Below, in pieces: positions 17,397-26,472 of a DNA stretch of 64,000 bases. Origin of the DNA: Mycolicibacterium aubagnense (lineage in GTDB: Bacteria; Actinomycetota; Actinomycetes; Mycobacteriales; Mycobacteriaceae). The position numbers were made by a program, and so were the translations under genes. Under the pieces are notes generated by a model, which saw only the letters and a list, made by a program, of their open reading frames with translations, made no database searches and was not told the DNA's origin. Numbering within the stretch: position 1 is the first letter of the stretch; each line of letters opens with the position of its first letter. The stretch is taken from contig NZ_AP022577.1 in NCBI RefSeq assembly GCF_010730955.1, positions 4,402,001 to 4,466,000 of the forward strand. Direction: 5' to 3'.

Positions 17397-17682
17397 ATGC
17401 AGCAAACGATGAGGCCGGATGTCGCTGCGGGTGTGGCCCTGGTGGGTGCCAGTGTCATCGCCGTCGCTCCGGTCGCGCCGGGCCAGAATCTGCACGTGCC
17501 GGCGCTGCCGCAGGTGCGACACCAAGTCCGGTGATACCAAGTCCGGTGATACCAAGTCCGGTGGCTCGAAGTCCGGTACTGCGAGCAAGTCGAAGGCGGT
17601 CAAGGCCGGCGGGAACAGTGAGGGCTCGTCCAGCCGCGTTGCGGCTGGTGGCGCCGGCGGCCGTCACGCCGGAACCGAGTAG
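17397..17682 (+). pseudogene. decayed third PGRS-like paralog
   Basis: The 5' end encodes MQQTMRPDVAAGVALVGASV followed by IAVAPVAPGQNLHVPALPQV, matching the leader of the protein at 9490. The frame then meets a stop (17532-17534). The typical low-complexity tail follows in another frame: DTKSG three times, GSKSG, then AGGNSEGSSSRVAAGGAGG and a stop at 17682. The body of about 300 residues is missing, so an internal deletion joined leader to tail out of frame. Confidence 0.7.
17518..17577 (+). repeat. 15-bp tandem repeat, four units
   Basis: The unit GATACCAAGTCCGGT occurs with one change at 17518-17532, exactly at 17533-17547 and 17548-17562, and degenerate at 17563-17577. In the tail frame it encodes DTKSG, DTKSG, DTKSG, GSKSG. 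Confidence 0.85.
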
Positions 17683-18033
17683 CTGAGCAGGTTGTGGACC
17701 TCTACTCGAAGATGCAGGGCCACAACATTTTTGGGTGTTCGATCGGCGCGGTGGCCGACTGTTCGCGGAGCAGCCGAATGCCGCGTGACGTCAGCCCGAA
17801 CACCAGGAGCAGTCAGACGGGTGGACGCGCGAGCTTCCACGCGAACAGCGCGGCGAATGCAGGCGCGCGCTGGGTGATCGCAAGTACGCCTGCGGTGCAG
17901 TCAACTCGCCCGCCCAACGGCGGAGACAGGAAGTGATCGCAATGTCATGCCGAAACCGCGACGGTGGCAATCGGGTTCGTCATTCCGCCACAGCCGCAGT
18001 GATCAGCGCAGGTACCGCGATCGGCGCGCGCGC
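17683..18033. other. about 350 bp without a supported gene
   Basis: Frames here give no recognisable protein and lack ribosome sites. The region lies between two decayed genes and is probably remnant sequence. Confidence 0.35.
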
Positions 18034-18303
18034 ATGACCGAGCCAACCTCGGTCGTGACCAGCCTCTCGACGTCGGGTACGGGGATGGCCTCGGTCATGC
18101 CGGTGGGTGTGCGCTGGCAGGCGCATTGCACCTGCGGAGAATTGGCCGCTGGTCCCCGTCTGCTGAAAGGGATAGCGGTCAACGACGCGCACGAGCACGC
18201 TTACCGGACTGCTTGCACTGTCGGGTGGCCGCTCGTAGTCGCGCGTGGTTCGCGCACAACCGGATCAGTGCGCGGCTCGCAGGGACGACCGCCGCCGCAC
18301 TAA
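18034..18303 (+). CDS. possible small Cys-containing protein (89 aa)
   Basis: The middle of this frame looks protein-like: VRWQAHCTCGELAAGPRLLK then GIAVNDAHEHAYRTACTVGW, with a CxCG and a later Cys and His residues that could bind zinc. There is no clear ribosome site and the C-terminus (RGSQGRPPPH) looks like run-on. It may be a real small gene or a remnant of one; no family recognised. Confidence 0.3.
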   Translation: MTEPTSVVTSLSTSGTGMASVMPVGVRWQAHCTCGELAAGPRLLKGIAVNDAHEHAYRTACTVGWPLVVARGSRTTGSVRGSQGRPPPH

Positions 18304-18385
18304 TGTTGAGGTGAGAGGTCGACGATCGGAGACATACCAATGGCCGAAGCACCACCCGAGACCGGTTTGGAATTGCGGTCATTGG

Positions 18386-19812
18386 GGTCAAGTCCAGGGA
18401 CGTGGTGTATGACGTCGTCGTGTGATTCTTCGAGGTAGTTGGGTCAGGCGGGCAGTGCCGCGGGGGTAGCCTCCTGTTCGGTTGGGGTGTCGTTGACGGT
18501 GCGTGATTTGCTCAGAACGTCGAGGCCGAGGTAGCGCCGCGACTCGGCCCATTCGTCGTGTTGTTCGGCCAGCACTGCTCCGACGAGACGGATCAGGGCC
18601 GCGCGGTCGGGGAAGATGCCCACGACGTCGGTGCGCCGGCGGATCTCCTTGTTGAGTCGTTCCTGGGGATTGTTGCTCCAGATCTGGCGCCAGATCTGCT
18701 TGGGGAACGCGGTGAACGCCAGCAGATCCGGCCGCGCCGCTTCGAGGTGATCGGCGACATTGGGCAGCTTGTCGGACAATGCGTCGATGATCCGATCATA
18801 TTGAGCAGCAACGGATTCAGCGTCAGGTTGGTCGAACACCGAGTGCAGCAGGGTGCGCACCCAGGGCCACGAACTCTTGGGAGTGACGGACATCAGGTTG
18901 GTCGTGTAGTGGGTTCTGCAGCGCTGCCACGCCGCTCCGGGCAGGGTGGCCCCGATGGCGGCGACCAGCCCGGCGTGGGCGTCGCTGGTGACCAGTTTGA
19001 CCCCGGACAGGCCGCGGGCGGTCAACGACCGCCAGAACGTCAACCAGCCCGCCCCGTCCTCAGCGGTCGTGACATCGATTCCCAGGATCTCGCGGTAGCC
19101 CTCGGCGTTGACCCCGACGGCGATCAGGGCGTGCACGTTGACCACCCGGCCGGCTTCACGCACCTTGAGCACCAGAGCGTCCGCAGCGACGAACGTATAC
19201 GGGCCGGCATCGAGCGGCCGGGTCCGGAACGCCTCCACGGCGGCGTCGAGTTCCTTGGCCATCACCGACACCTGCGACTTCGACAACGACGTGATGCCCA
19301 GGGTCTCGACCAGCTTGTCCATCCGCCGCGTCGAGACACCAAGCAGGTAACACGTCGCCACCACCGTGGTCAGGGCCCGCTCGGCGCGTTTACGGCGCTC
19401 CAGCAGCCAGTCCGGGAAGTAGGATCCTTGCCGCAGCTTCGGGATCGCAAGATCCAAAGTCCCTGCACGGGTGTCGAATTGACGGTGTCGGTAGCCGTTG
19501 CGGGAATTGGTGCGCTCAGCCGAGCGTTCGCCGTAGCCGGCACCGCATAGGGCGTCGGCTTCGGCGCCCATCAGGTGTGGATGAACGTGGCCAGCAGCTC
19601 GCGCAGCACGTCGGGATGGGCAGTGGTGAGTCGTTCGGCCAGCACAGTGGGCAGATCGATATTGTGGGCAGTGGTCATCGCGTCGATTCCTTTGCTCGAG
19701 TGACTTTGGACGGTCTCTCGAAGAATCACGCGATGACCTTCAATCACTCGGCTACGACACGCCGGTACCGCTGATCAGGTCCGACTCGTACACCACCTTG
19801 ATGGACGCAACC
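18386..19812 (-). mobile_element. IS256-family element, IS1081-like, 1427 bp
   Basis: The element is bounded by the 8-bp target duplication GTCATTGG (18378-18385 and 19813-19820). Imperfect terminal inverted repeats agree at 19 of 27 positions (GGTCAAGTCCAGGGACGTGG against GGTTGCGTCCATCAAGGTGG and beyond). A second, nearly perfect inverted pair (16 of 17, TGATTCTTCGAG core) lies inside at 18418-18434 and 19717-19733. One transposase gene fills it, on the strand opposite to the target gene. Confidence 0.85.
18444..19678 (-). pseudogene. IS1081-like transposase, frameshifted near the N-terminus
   Basis: The main frame (18444-19571) encodes 375 aa closely resembling the IS1081 transposase of the Mutator/IS256 family: RQGSYFPDWLLERRKRAERA, AADALVLKVREAGRVV, VTSDAHAGLVAAIGATLPGA and WSNNPQERLNKEIRRRTDV. 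The DDE residues appear present. The true N-terminus lies upstream in another frame (19571-19678, MTTAHNIDLPTVLAERL to LATFIHT), which stops at a TGA that overlaps the ATG of the main frame (TGATG). One missing base explains this. Reinitiation at TGATG could still give a nearly full-length enzyme, so loss of function is not certain. Confidence 0.8.
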
Positions 19813-20990
19813 GTCATTGGTGACACCAGACGGCACGCTCGAACTCTCGTTGCATGACGTCGACATACCCACCCCAACCACAGACGAAGTCGTCGTCCGG
19901 GTCGAGGCATCGCCGGTCAACCCGTCGGATCTGGGTCTGCTGATTCCGGCCGCTGCCGACATGTCGGCAGCAACGGTCGCGGGCACTCCCGAGCGTCCCA
20001 TCGTCACCGCGCCGCTGGCGCCGGGTGCCCTGACGGCCCTGTCGGTGCGCGTCGGTCAATCGCTGCCCGTCGGCAACGAAGGCGCGGGCACGGTGGTGGC
20101 GGCGGGGGAGTCGGCCGCGGCGCAGGCGCTCCTCGGCAAGACAGTGGGTATCGCGGGCGGCGCCATGTACTCCCAGTACCGCGTCGTCAATGCCGCGGCC
20201 TGTCTGGTCCTGCCAGACGGAGCAACGGCGAGGGACGGGGCGTCGTCGTTCGTCAACCCGCTGACGGCGCTGGGAATGGTGGAAACCATGCGCCGCGAAG
20301 GACATTCGGGCCTGGTGCACACCGCCGCGGCGTCGAACCTGGGCCAGATGTTGGTCAAGATCTGCTTGGCCGACGGGGTGCCGCTGGTCAACATCGTCCG
20401 CAAGGCCGAGCAGGAAGAAATCCTGCGCAATCTGGGTGCGACCTATGTATGCAACTCAGCCGCAACGACTTTCGAACAAGACCTGGTGGAAGCCCTCAAG
20501 GCGACGTCCGCAACCCTGGCCTTCGATGCCATCGGTGGCGGCGCGCTGGCAAGTCAGATCCTGGGTGGCGTGGAGCAGGCGGCCAACGCGACCGCGACGC
20601 AGTACTCCCGCTACGGATCGAGCGTGCACAAGCAGGTGTACATCTACGGCAGTCTCGACACCGGCCCGACCATCCTCACCCGAAGCTTCGGCATGGCCTG
20701 GGGTGTCGGTGGCTGGCTGCTCACCCCGTTCCTTGCCAATGCCGGCGCGGAGACCATCGGCAGGCTTCGGGCCCGGGTGGCCGCGGAACTCACCACAACG
20801 TTCGCGAGCACCTATACGCAAGAGGTTTCCCTGGCTGGCCTGCTCAAGCCCGAGGCGTTCAACAGCTACCTCAAGAAAGCAACTGGCGAGAAGTTCCTGG
20901 TGACGCCGCAATCAGCTCCCAGCTGACAAAACCCTGCCAGACGCTTCGCGTGAAAGGCGTGCCCGTCGAATTTCAGCTACCTTACGGCTC

Positions 20991-21857
20991 ATGATCTCGG
21001 TCGTCATCCCGTGCCGTGATGGTGCCGGCGTACTCGCAAAACAACTGGATGCGCTACTGGCGCAGGAAACCAGCGCCGAGTTCGAGATTGTCGTGGCTGA
21101 CAACGGGTCGACGGACGGCACCGCCGACCTCGTGCGCTCCTATCCGGATCGGCGCGTGCGGCTTGTGGATGCTGGTCGGGCGCCCGGCGCGAATGTCGCT
21201 CGCAACATCGGGATCGCAGCTTCCAAGGGTGAGTTCATTCTGCTCACCGACGCGGACGATGTGGTCCACGACGGCTGGATCGAGGCTTACCACCGCGTGT
21301 TCATGGGTGGAGCGCAGGCGGTCGGCGGTGGACTTGATCGGATCCTCGACGACGGCACCGTGTTGGCGCAGGAACGCCGCCTCTACCCGGCGCTGGCCCG
21401 CAAGGATGTCTTCGCGAACGGCACGAACTGCGGCTTCACCCGCGAACTGTTTACCCGAGTGCACGGCTTCGACGAAACGTTCAAGGGTGGCGCCGACGAG
21501 GTCGATTTCTTTTGGCGCGCAGCCGAAGCCGGGTTCATGTTGGAGTTGGTTCCCGGTGCGGTGGTGAGCAAGGTGCAGCGCGCGGACCTGAAGGCGGCAT
21601 TCGTCCAGTATCGGAACTTTGGCCGCGGTGAGGCGCGCCTGCTCGACAAGTTCCGCCCGTGGTGGCTGGGCCCAGCTGTCGTGGGTGCTGCGATTCAGTC
21701 GATCGTGTGGGGCGCGGCGTGGTTGTCCGGTGTCGACCGCCGGAAGACGACGTGCTCATTGGCATGGCACCTTGGCGCGCTGCAGGAGGCGCTACGGCTG
21801 CTGCGTGTGCGGGCTGCCGGTCGGCCGTGGTTTCGGACTGAGGCTTTGCGCGGGTAG
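20991..21857 (+). CDS. family 2 glycosyltransferase
   Basis: A 288-aa GT-A fold glycosyltransferase. The N-terminus MISVVIPCRDGAGVLAKQLD and VVADNGSTDGTADLV form the nucleotide-sugar binding part, TDADDVV is the DxD-type metal site, and GFDETFKGGADEVDFFWRA is the acceptor/catalytic region with the ED-like acidic pair. A hydrophobic C-terminal segment (WLGPAVVGAAIQSIVWGAAW) may attach it to the membrane. It probably transfers a sugar to a cell-envelope glycan or lipid; donor and acceptor unknown. It lies 64 bp after the dehydrogenase gene on the same strand. Confidence 0.87.
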   Translation: MISVVIPCRDGAGVLAKQLDALLAQETSAEFEIVVADNGSTDGTADLVRSYPDRRVRLVDAGRAPGANVARNIGIAASKGEFILLTDADDVVHDGWIEAYHRVFMGGAQAVGGGLDRILDDGTVLAQERRLYPALARKDVFANGTNCGFTRELFTRVHGFDETFKGGADEVDFFWRAAEAGFMLELVPGAVVSKVQRADLKAAFVQYRNFGRGEARLLDKFRPWWLGPAVVGAAIQSIVWGAAWLSGVDRRKTTCSLAWHLGALQEALRLLRVRAAGRPWFRTEALRG

Positions 21858-22018
21858 CTGGGCGTCTGCTGAGCGTTGTGACGTTCAAGTCAATACGGGT
21901 GCGAAATACGGCTAGCGTCAACAGAACAACGACTTCGCGTTGACGCCCCGGAAGTAGGCAGTCATGACCGATCTAGAGGATCCAGACCGTGCTACCGCCG
22001 CCGATGCGACAGCGCCTA

Positions 22019-23489
22019 GAGCCTGTCAAGTTTTCTGTGTAAATCGCCTGTCTGATTGTTCGTCTGAGTAGTTGTTGTGGTGCTTACAGATAGCGTTCGA
22101 TGCGCTCTGGGTAAACCAGGGCGAGTTGTTCGAGTGCCTTCTTCCAGTTGGTGACCACCTGTCCTTCCACGAGGCGTCCGGGAGCTGTCCGGCCCTGCTT
22201 CTTGCCGCGCTCTTTGGCCCGCTGCGCGGCGCGTTTGTCTTCGATGTTGCAGATCGCCAGCCACAGCAATTTCACCACTGAGGCATCGTTGGGGAACTGG
22301 CCGCGGTTCTTGATGATCTTGCGCAGTTGATAGTTCAGCGACTCGATCGAGTTGGTCGTGTAGATCACCCGGCGCAGCTCGGGCGGGAACGCCAGAAACG
22401 GGATGAACTGTTCCCACGCGCGTTCGAAAACCATAGTCACCGTGGGGTTTTTCTTCCCCAGCTCCGATGCGGTGAACGCGTCCAACTCCACCTGTGCAGC
22501 CTCGGCATTGGGTGCGGTGTAGATCGGCTTGAGGGCGGCGGCCACCGCCTTACGATCGGCGTAGGACACGAACCGCAGTGCGTTGCGGATCAGATGCACC
22601 ACACAGGTCTGCACCGCGGCCTGCGACCAGGTCGCCGCGATGGCCTCGGGGAACCCCGTCAGCCCGTCGCAGCACACGATCAGCACGTCCTGACACCCCG
22701 GTTGGCCAGGTCCGCGCATACCGACGCCCAGAACGAGGCGCCCTCGTTGGGCTGGACCCAAATCCCCAGAACATGCTTGACCCCGGCCATATCCACGCCG
22801 ACCGCGATATGGGCGGCCTTGTTGCGGGTGTGCCCGCCGTCTTTGACCTTCACGATCAGTGCGTCAAGGTAGATCACCGGATACAACGGCTCCAGCGGCC
22901 GACGCTGCCACGACAGGACCTCGTCGGAGATCTCGTCGACGATCTTGGAGATCGTCTCATGCGACACCTCGGTCCCAATCGTGGACTGAAGGTGAAATTG
23001 TATGTCCCGCAATGTCATTCCACCGGCATACAGGGAGATGATCATGTCATCGAGCCCGCCGATCCGGCGCTGGCCTTTAGGTACCAGGGTCGGGGTGAAC
23101 GAGCCGTCACGGTCTCGCGGCACCTCCAGAGGCACCGGGCCGGCCTCGGTGAGCACCGTCTTGGGCGAGGAGCCGTTGCGGGCGTTGGGCAGCACCCGGC
23201 CGGCCGGGTCGCCCTTCTCGTAGCCCAGATGGTCGGTCAGCTCGGCGGCCAGCCCGCGTTCGAGGGCCAGCTTGATCAGCCCGGGCAGCAGCCCGCCTTC
23301 ACCGGTCAGCGCGACCTCACCAGTATCGACCTGCGCCAGCAGCTCATCGACCGCGCCCGATGCCCGAAGCGCCTCGGCCATCTCCACCGTGGACGCCGCC
23401 TCAACCAGCGCCGAATCCATGTTCTTGCCTGTCGTCACGTCCTGCGATCCTTCCGTTAACAGGACTTACACAGACCATTTGACACGCCC
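22019..23489 (-). mobile_element. IS256-family element, 1471 bp
   Basis: Ends are defined by the 8-bp duplication AGCGCCTA (22011-22018 and 23490-23497) and terminal inverted repeats agreeing at about 21 of 27 positions (GAGCCTGTCAAGTTTTCTGT against GGGCGTGTCAAATGGTCTGT). It carries one broken transposase gene on the minus strand. It differs from the element at 18386 in sequence, ends and transposase subtype. Confidence 0.88.
22084..23438 (-). pseudogene. IS256-family (Mutator) transposase with a one-base deletion
   Basis: The N-terminal part (about 22680-23438) encodes 252 aa with LIKLALERGLAAELTDHLGY, SLYAGGMTLRDIQFHL and YPVIYLDALIVKVKDGGHTR. It then hits a stop in ADLANRGVRTC. The other frame resumes as QDVLIVCCDGLTGFPEAI, VQTCVVHLIRNALRF, IYTTNSIESLNYQLRKII and ends ALVYPERIERYL. 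The normal family reading GVQDVLIVCCDGL requires one extra base near 22695, so a single-base deletion split the gene. Restored length would be about 451 aa. Either a pseudogene or a sequencing error. Confidence 0.85.
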
Positions 23490-25176
23490 AGCGCCTAACC
23501 CTACGGGCGGTATCCCTGATCCCGTGAATCCCTTGCAACAACCGCTCGAAGGGTGGCTGACCCTCGCGGATGTCGTATCAGAGGTTTCGCAGGAGTTCGC
23601 CGAATTCATGTTGGTGGTGGCGGACTTGGCAATGATCGTGGCACAGGATGCGATTCCGGGCCTGGCCGACTCGGTGGCGAGCAAGCTACAGATCTCCGGT
23701 GAGGCATATGCGGGGATTCTCAATGCGATTCGTGAGCATGCTTTTCCGCTGCGTCCCGCCGTTATCGCCCAACAGCTCGCCGTTGCCTACAGCGAGCTGC
23801 CGGAGGAGGTCACCAGCGTCATCGAGGCGTCTCCGAACGGTCTTGCCGACGCTGCCCAGGCACAGTTCCTGGCGACGGGCCGGTTGGCAGATGGCGATGA
23901 ACGATTCCAGGACTGCGTTGACCGCGCCAACGAGTTGCGCCAGCGTCCGAAAGTGCTTCTGAAAGCTTCGTGTTCGCTTGAACAACCGCAATTCCTGGGT
24001 GCTGATGTATCGCCGATCTACTGTGCAAACCTGGCCCACAGCGTCGTGCGCGATCGAATCAGCGTCGCCGAGTTCACCTACGGACAACTGTTGGCGGACA
24101 GCTTCAAGGGCAAAGTGTTCAGCACTGGTCCGGTAGGCGACCCGACAACTATCGACCCGAAACAAAAAGAGGGGTATCGCCCCACCATCGATGATCTTGA
24201 CGTCGAGTACTTCTGGAGCACTGCCCGCCCGCCGATCAACTCGTGGACCTACACCATCCACCTGACGGCGGGAACGCAGTTTCAAAGGGCGAGTACCACC
24301 GCGGCGAAGCTGCTCGAGGATCACCGAGCATCGATCAGTAGCGAAGTCCACGCCCGGGTGACATCGTCGAGCGGCGACATCGACACGGTCATGGCGCCCA
24401 TCCTCACGGCCGTTGGGATAGGTGCAGCCGTAGTGAATCCGGTCATGCACGTTGTCGTCTCACTGGCTGCAGCGGCGGCCGCGGCGGTGGTCACGTTCAT
24501 CGTCGACAAGGTCATCAAGGGTCTGCGCGGCAGCAACCTGACCACGTGGACCATCGGGCACACGGTTGTCACCGGTACGAAATGGGTTCCGCTGTCGATT
24601 TTCACTGTGGCCCATGCGGGCACACCCAATCTGTGCTGCCTGACCGACAACGGGGGAGTGCCCCGCGTCTCTGACTATCCGTACGACCAAGACATCTGGC
24701 GCAAGGCCAGATTCATGCTCGGCGAGACAGATGACGCCGCGACGACTTTCAACAGCGACTACTTCAATCTCGTCGCCGACGATGGTCGGCCGGTGGCGTG
24801 GCACGACCCCCAAGACACCAACGGCGGATTTCGAATTCTTCTCCCGCACGTCCAGACCGATTCGACAGCCAAATACATCTCGGCCGTACGCGCCGACATC
24901 CGCTACGGCTGACCGTTCGTCGGTCCGGATTCCGTGCAGCTCTGCGGGACGAATCTGCTGTCTTGTTTGCTGAACCAAATGGCGATGTGTGCCGTGTGGC
25001 CTGTCTTGGCCGTGGCGCCTGTCCGTCGGGTAGCTGGCCCGTCAATTTACAGTTTGCTAGATGTTTGTCATTTGGGCGCCGCCAGGCCGGTGACAGTCGT
25101 ACCCTGCTTACCAGCCGACATCGATCCGGGCTCGGCAACGGCGCCCGGTCACACTTCGATCTGACGTTGGAGTGCC

Positions 25177-26442
25177 ATGACGAAACCGCGGCCGCCACTG
25201 TCGCCGTTGCCGCCCGTCGCTGAGGGCCAGATCCATGCCCCGCTCAACAGGGATCGCACCCCGCCATACAAGATCGCCGGCCTCGTCATGGCGCTCGTCG
25301 CCGCCGCGGGGCTGACGCTCACCTGGCTCCAGTTCCGCGGGTCGTTCGATACCAAGGCCCAGGTGTACGTGCTGGCGAGTCGTGCCGGGCTGTCGATGGA
25401 CAACGGTTCGAAGGTCACCTACAACGGCGTGCCGATCGGCCGGCTGAAGGGTACCGAAACGGTGACCGCGCCCGGCGAGAGTCCTGAAGCCAAACTGATC
25501 CTCGACGTCGAACCGCAGTATCTCTCGGTGCTGCCGCGCAATGTGGACGTCAAACTGCTCGCGACAACGGTTTTCGGCAACAAGTACATCTCCATGACCT
25601 CACCGCCGAATCCGACACCGCAGCGACTCAGGGCCGGCGACACCGTGAACGCCGTCAGCGTCACCACGGAGTTCAACACGCTGTTCGAGACCATCACTGC
25701 CATCTCTCAGCAGGTTGACCCGGTCAAGTTGAATCAGACGCTGACCGCCGCAGCCGAGGCGCTGGACGGCCTGGGCGACAAGTTCGGCCAGTCACTGGTC
25801 AACGGCAATGTCATCCTGGCCGACCTCAATCAGCGGATGCCGTCGATCCGGCACGACAACCGGGCACTTGCAGACCTGGCCGAGGTGTACGCGCAGGCGT
25901 CGCCCGATCTGTGGGACGGCCTGAAGAACGCGGTGACCACCGAACGCACGCTGAACGACCAGCGTGACAACATCGATCAGGCGCTGATGGCATCGGTCGG
26001 CTTCGGGAACACCGGTGGTGACATCTTCGAGCGGGGTGGGCCGTATCTGGTTCGCGGCGCGCAGGACCTGCTGCCCACGTCGCAGTTGCTGGACAAGTAC
26101 AGTCCCGAGATCGATTGCGGGATAAGGGGTCTCCCGCGCGCCGTGCAGGCCACAGCCTTTTCCGTCGGCGGTAACGGTTATTCGGTGACAGCCCATACCG
26201 AGCTCGTCGGTTCGGCGAACCCGTACGTCTATCCCGACAACCTGCCCCGGGTCAACGCGAGGGGAGGGCCCATGGGCCGGCCGGGTTGTTGGACGGTCAC
26301 CAAGGACATCCTCCCGATGCCCTACATGGTGATGGACACTGGCGCGTCGATCGCGCCGTACAACCACTTCGGGCTCGGGTCGCCGTTCGCATCCGAGTAC
26401 GTCTGGGGTCGTCAGGACGGCGAAAACACCATCAATCCGTGA
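25177..26442 (+). CDS. orphan MceA-like MCE family protein
   Basis: A 421-aa protein with a cytoplasmic Pro-rich start, one membrane segment (about residues 33-52, IAGLVMALVAAAGLTLTWL) and an MCE/MlaD domain (about 55-135: VYVLASRAGLSMDNGSKVTY, GVPIGRLKG, FGNKYISMT). A long helical region with paired amphipathic helices follows, then a C-terminal domain with Cys pairs. The layout is that of MceA subunits, which form lipid-transport tubes across the mycobacterial envelope with five partners and YrbE permeases. None of those partners is nearby, so this is an orphan that may join another Mce complex. It faces a regulator gene across 30 bp. Confidence 0.85.
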   Translation: MTKPRPPLSPLPPVAEGQIHAPLNRDRTPPYKIAGLVMALVAAAGLTLTWLQFRGSFDTKAQVYVLASRAGLSMDNGSKVTYNGVPIGRLKGTETVTAPGESPEAKLILDVEPQYLSVLPRNVDVKLLATTVFGNKYISMTSPPNPTPQRLRAGDTVNAVSVTTEFNTLFETITAISQQVDPVKLNQTLTAAAEALDGLGDKFGQSLVNGNVILADLNQRMPSIRHDNRALADLAEVYAQASPDLWDGLKNAVTTERTLNDQRDNIDQALMASVGFGNTGGDIFERGGPYLVRGAQDLLPTSQLLDKYSPEIDCGIRGLPRAVQATAFSVGGNGYSVTAHTELVGSANPYVYPDNLPRVNARGGPMGRPGCWTVTKDILPMPYMVMDTGASIAPYNHFGLGSPFASEYVWGRQDGENTINP

Positions 26443-26472
26443 CTGTTGAGGGGAGAACCCCATTATTCGTGG

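Larger units (their letters stand above)
18340..20926 (+). pseudogene. zinc-type (MDR) dehydrogenase gene interrupted by an IS element
   Basis: The ATG at 18340, with GGAGA upstream, begins MAEAPPETGLELRSL; after 46 nt the gene is split by an insertion (18386-19812) with an 8-bp duplication GTCATTGG. Joining 18340-18385 to 19821-20926 gives an uninterrupted 383-aa frame running LELRSL-VTPDGTLELSLHD. The protein is a medium-chain dehydrogenase/reductase with an N-terminal GroES-like half (VRVEASPVNPSDLG) and a Rossmann half (HTAAASNLGQMLVK). No catalytic zinc Cys cluster is seen, so it belongs with quinone-reductase-like members. A shortened product from TTG 19817 or GTG 19820 would lack only about 15 residues and could be active if transcribed from the IS. 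A fragment of a second copy lies at 16878. Confidence 0.85.
21964..24912 (+). pseudogene. unknown 489-aa gene interrupted by an IS256-family element
   Basis: ATG 21964 opens a frame MTDLEDPDRATAADATAP that is cut after 55 nt by an insertion (22019-23489) with the 8-bp duplication AGCGCCTA. Joining 21964-22018 to 23498-24912 gives 1470 nt, an intact 489-codon frame continuing NPTGGIPDPVNPLQQPLEGW. The product has no recognised family. It has a helical N-terminal half, a Thr/Ser region and a long hydrophobic double segment at about residues 330-370 (PILTAVGIGAAVVNPVMHVV, VSLAAAAAAAVVTFIVDKV), suggesting membrane insertion. The C-terminus is beta-like with NSDYFNLVADDGRPVAWHDP. GTG 23524 is an in-frame start that could give a product lacking the first 27 residues. 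Confidence 0.8.

Noticed and set aside
17518..17577. 15-bp tandem repeat as a CRISPR or iteron
   Set aside because: Units are contiguous, in frame, and encode DTKSG; no spacers and no origin or replication gene nearby.
18558..19550. 330-codon frame on the plus strand
   Set aside because: It is the antisense of the IS1081-like transposase gene and has no recognisable domain.
23272..23523. Apparent N-terminal extension of the gene at 23524
   Set aside because: These codons lie within the IS element and its end; the true upstream exon-like part is at 21964-22018, as shown by the target duplication.
9127..24912. Whole accessory region as a prophage
   Set aside because: No capsid, terminase, portal, tail, lysin or phage integrase genes are seen; the region is better explained by IS activity and a tRNA-linked insertion scar.
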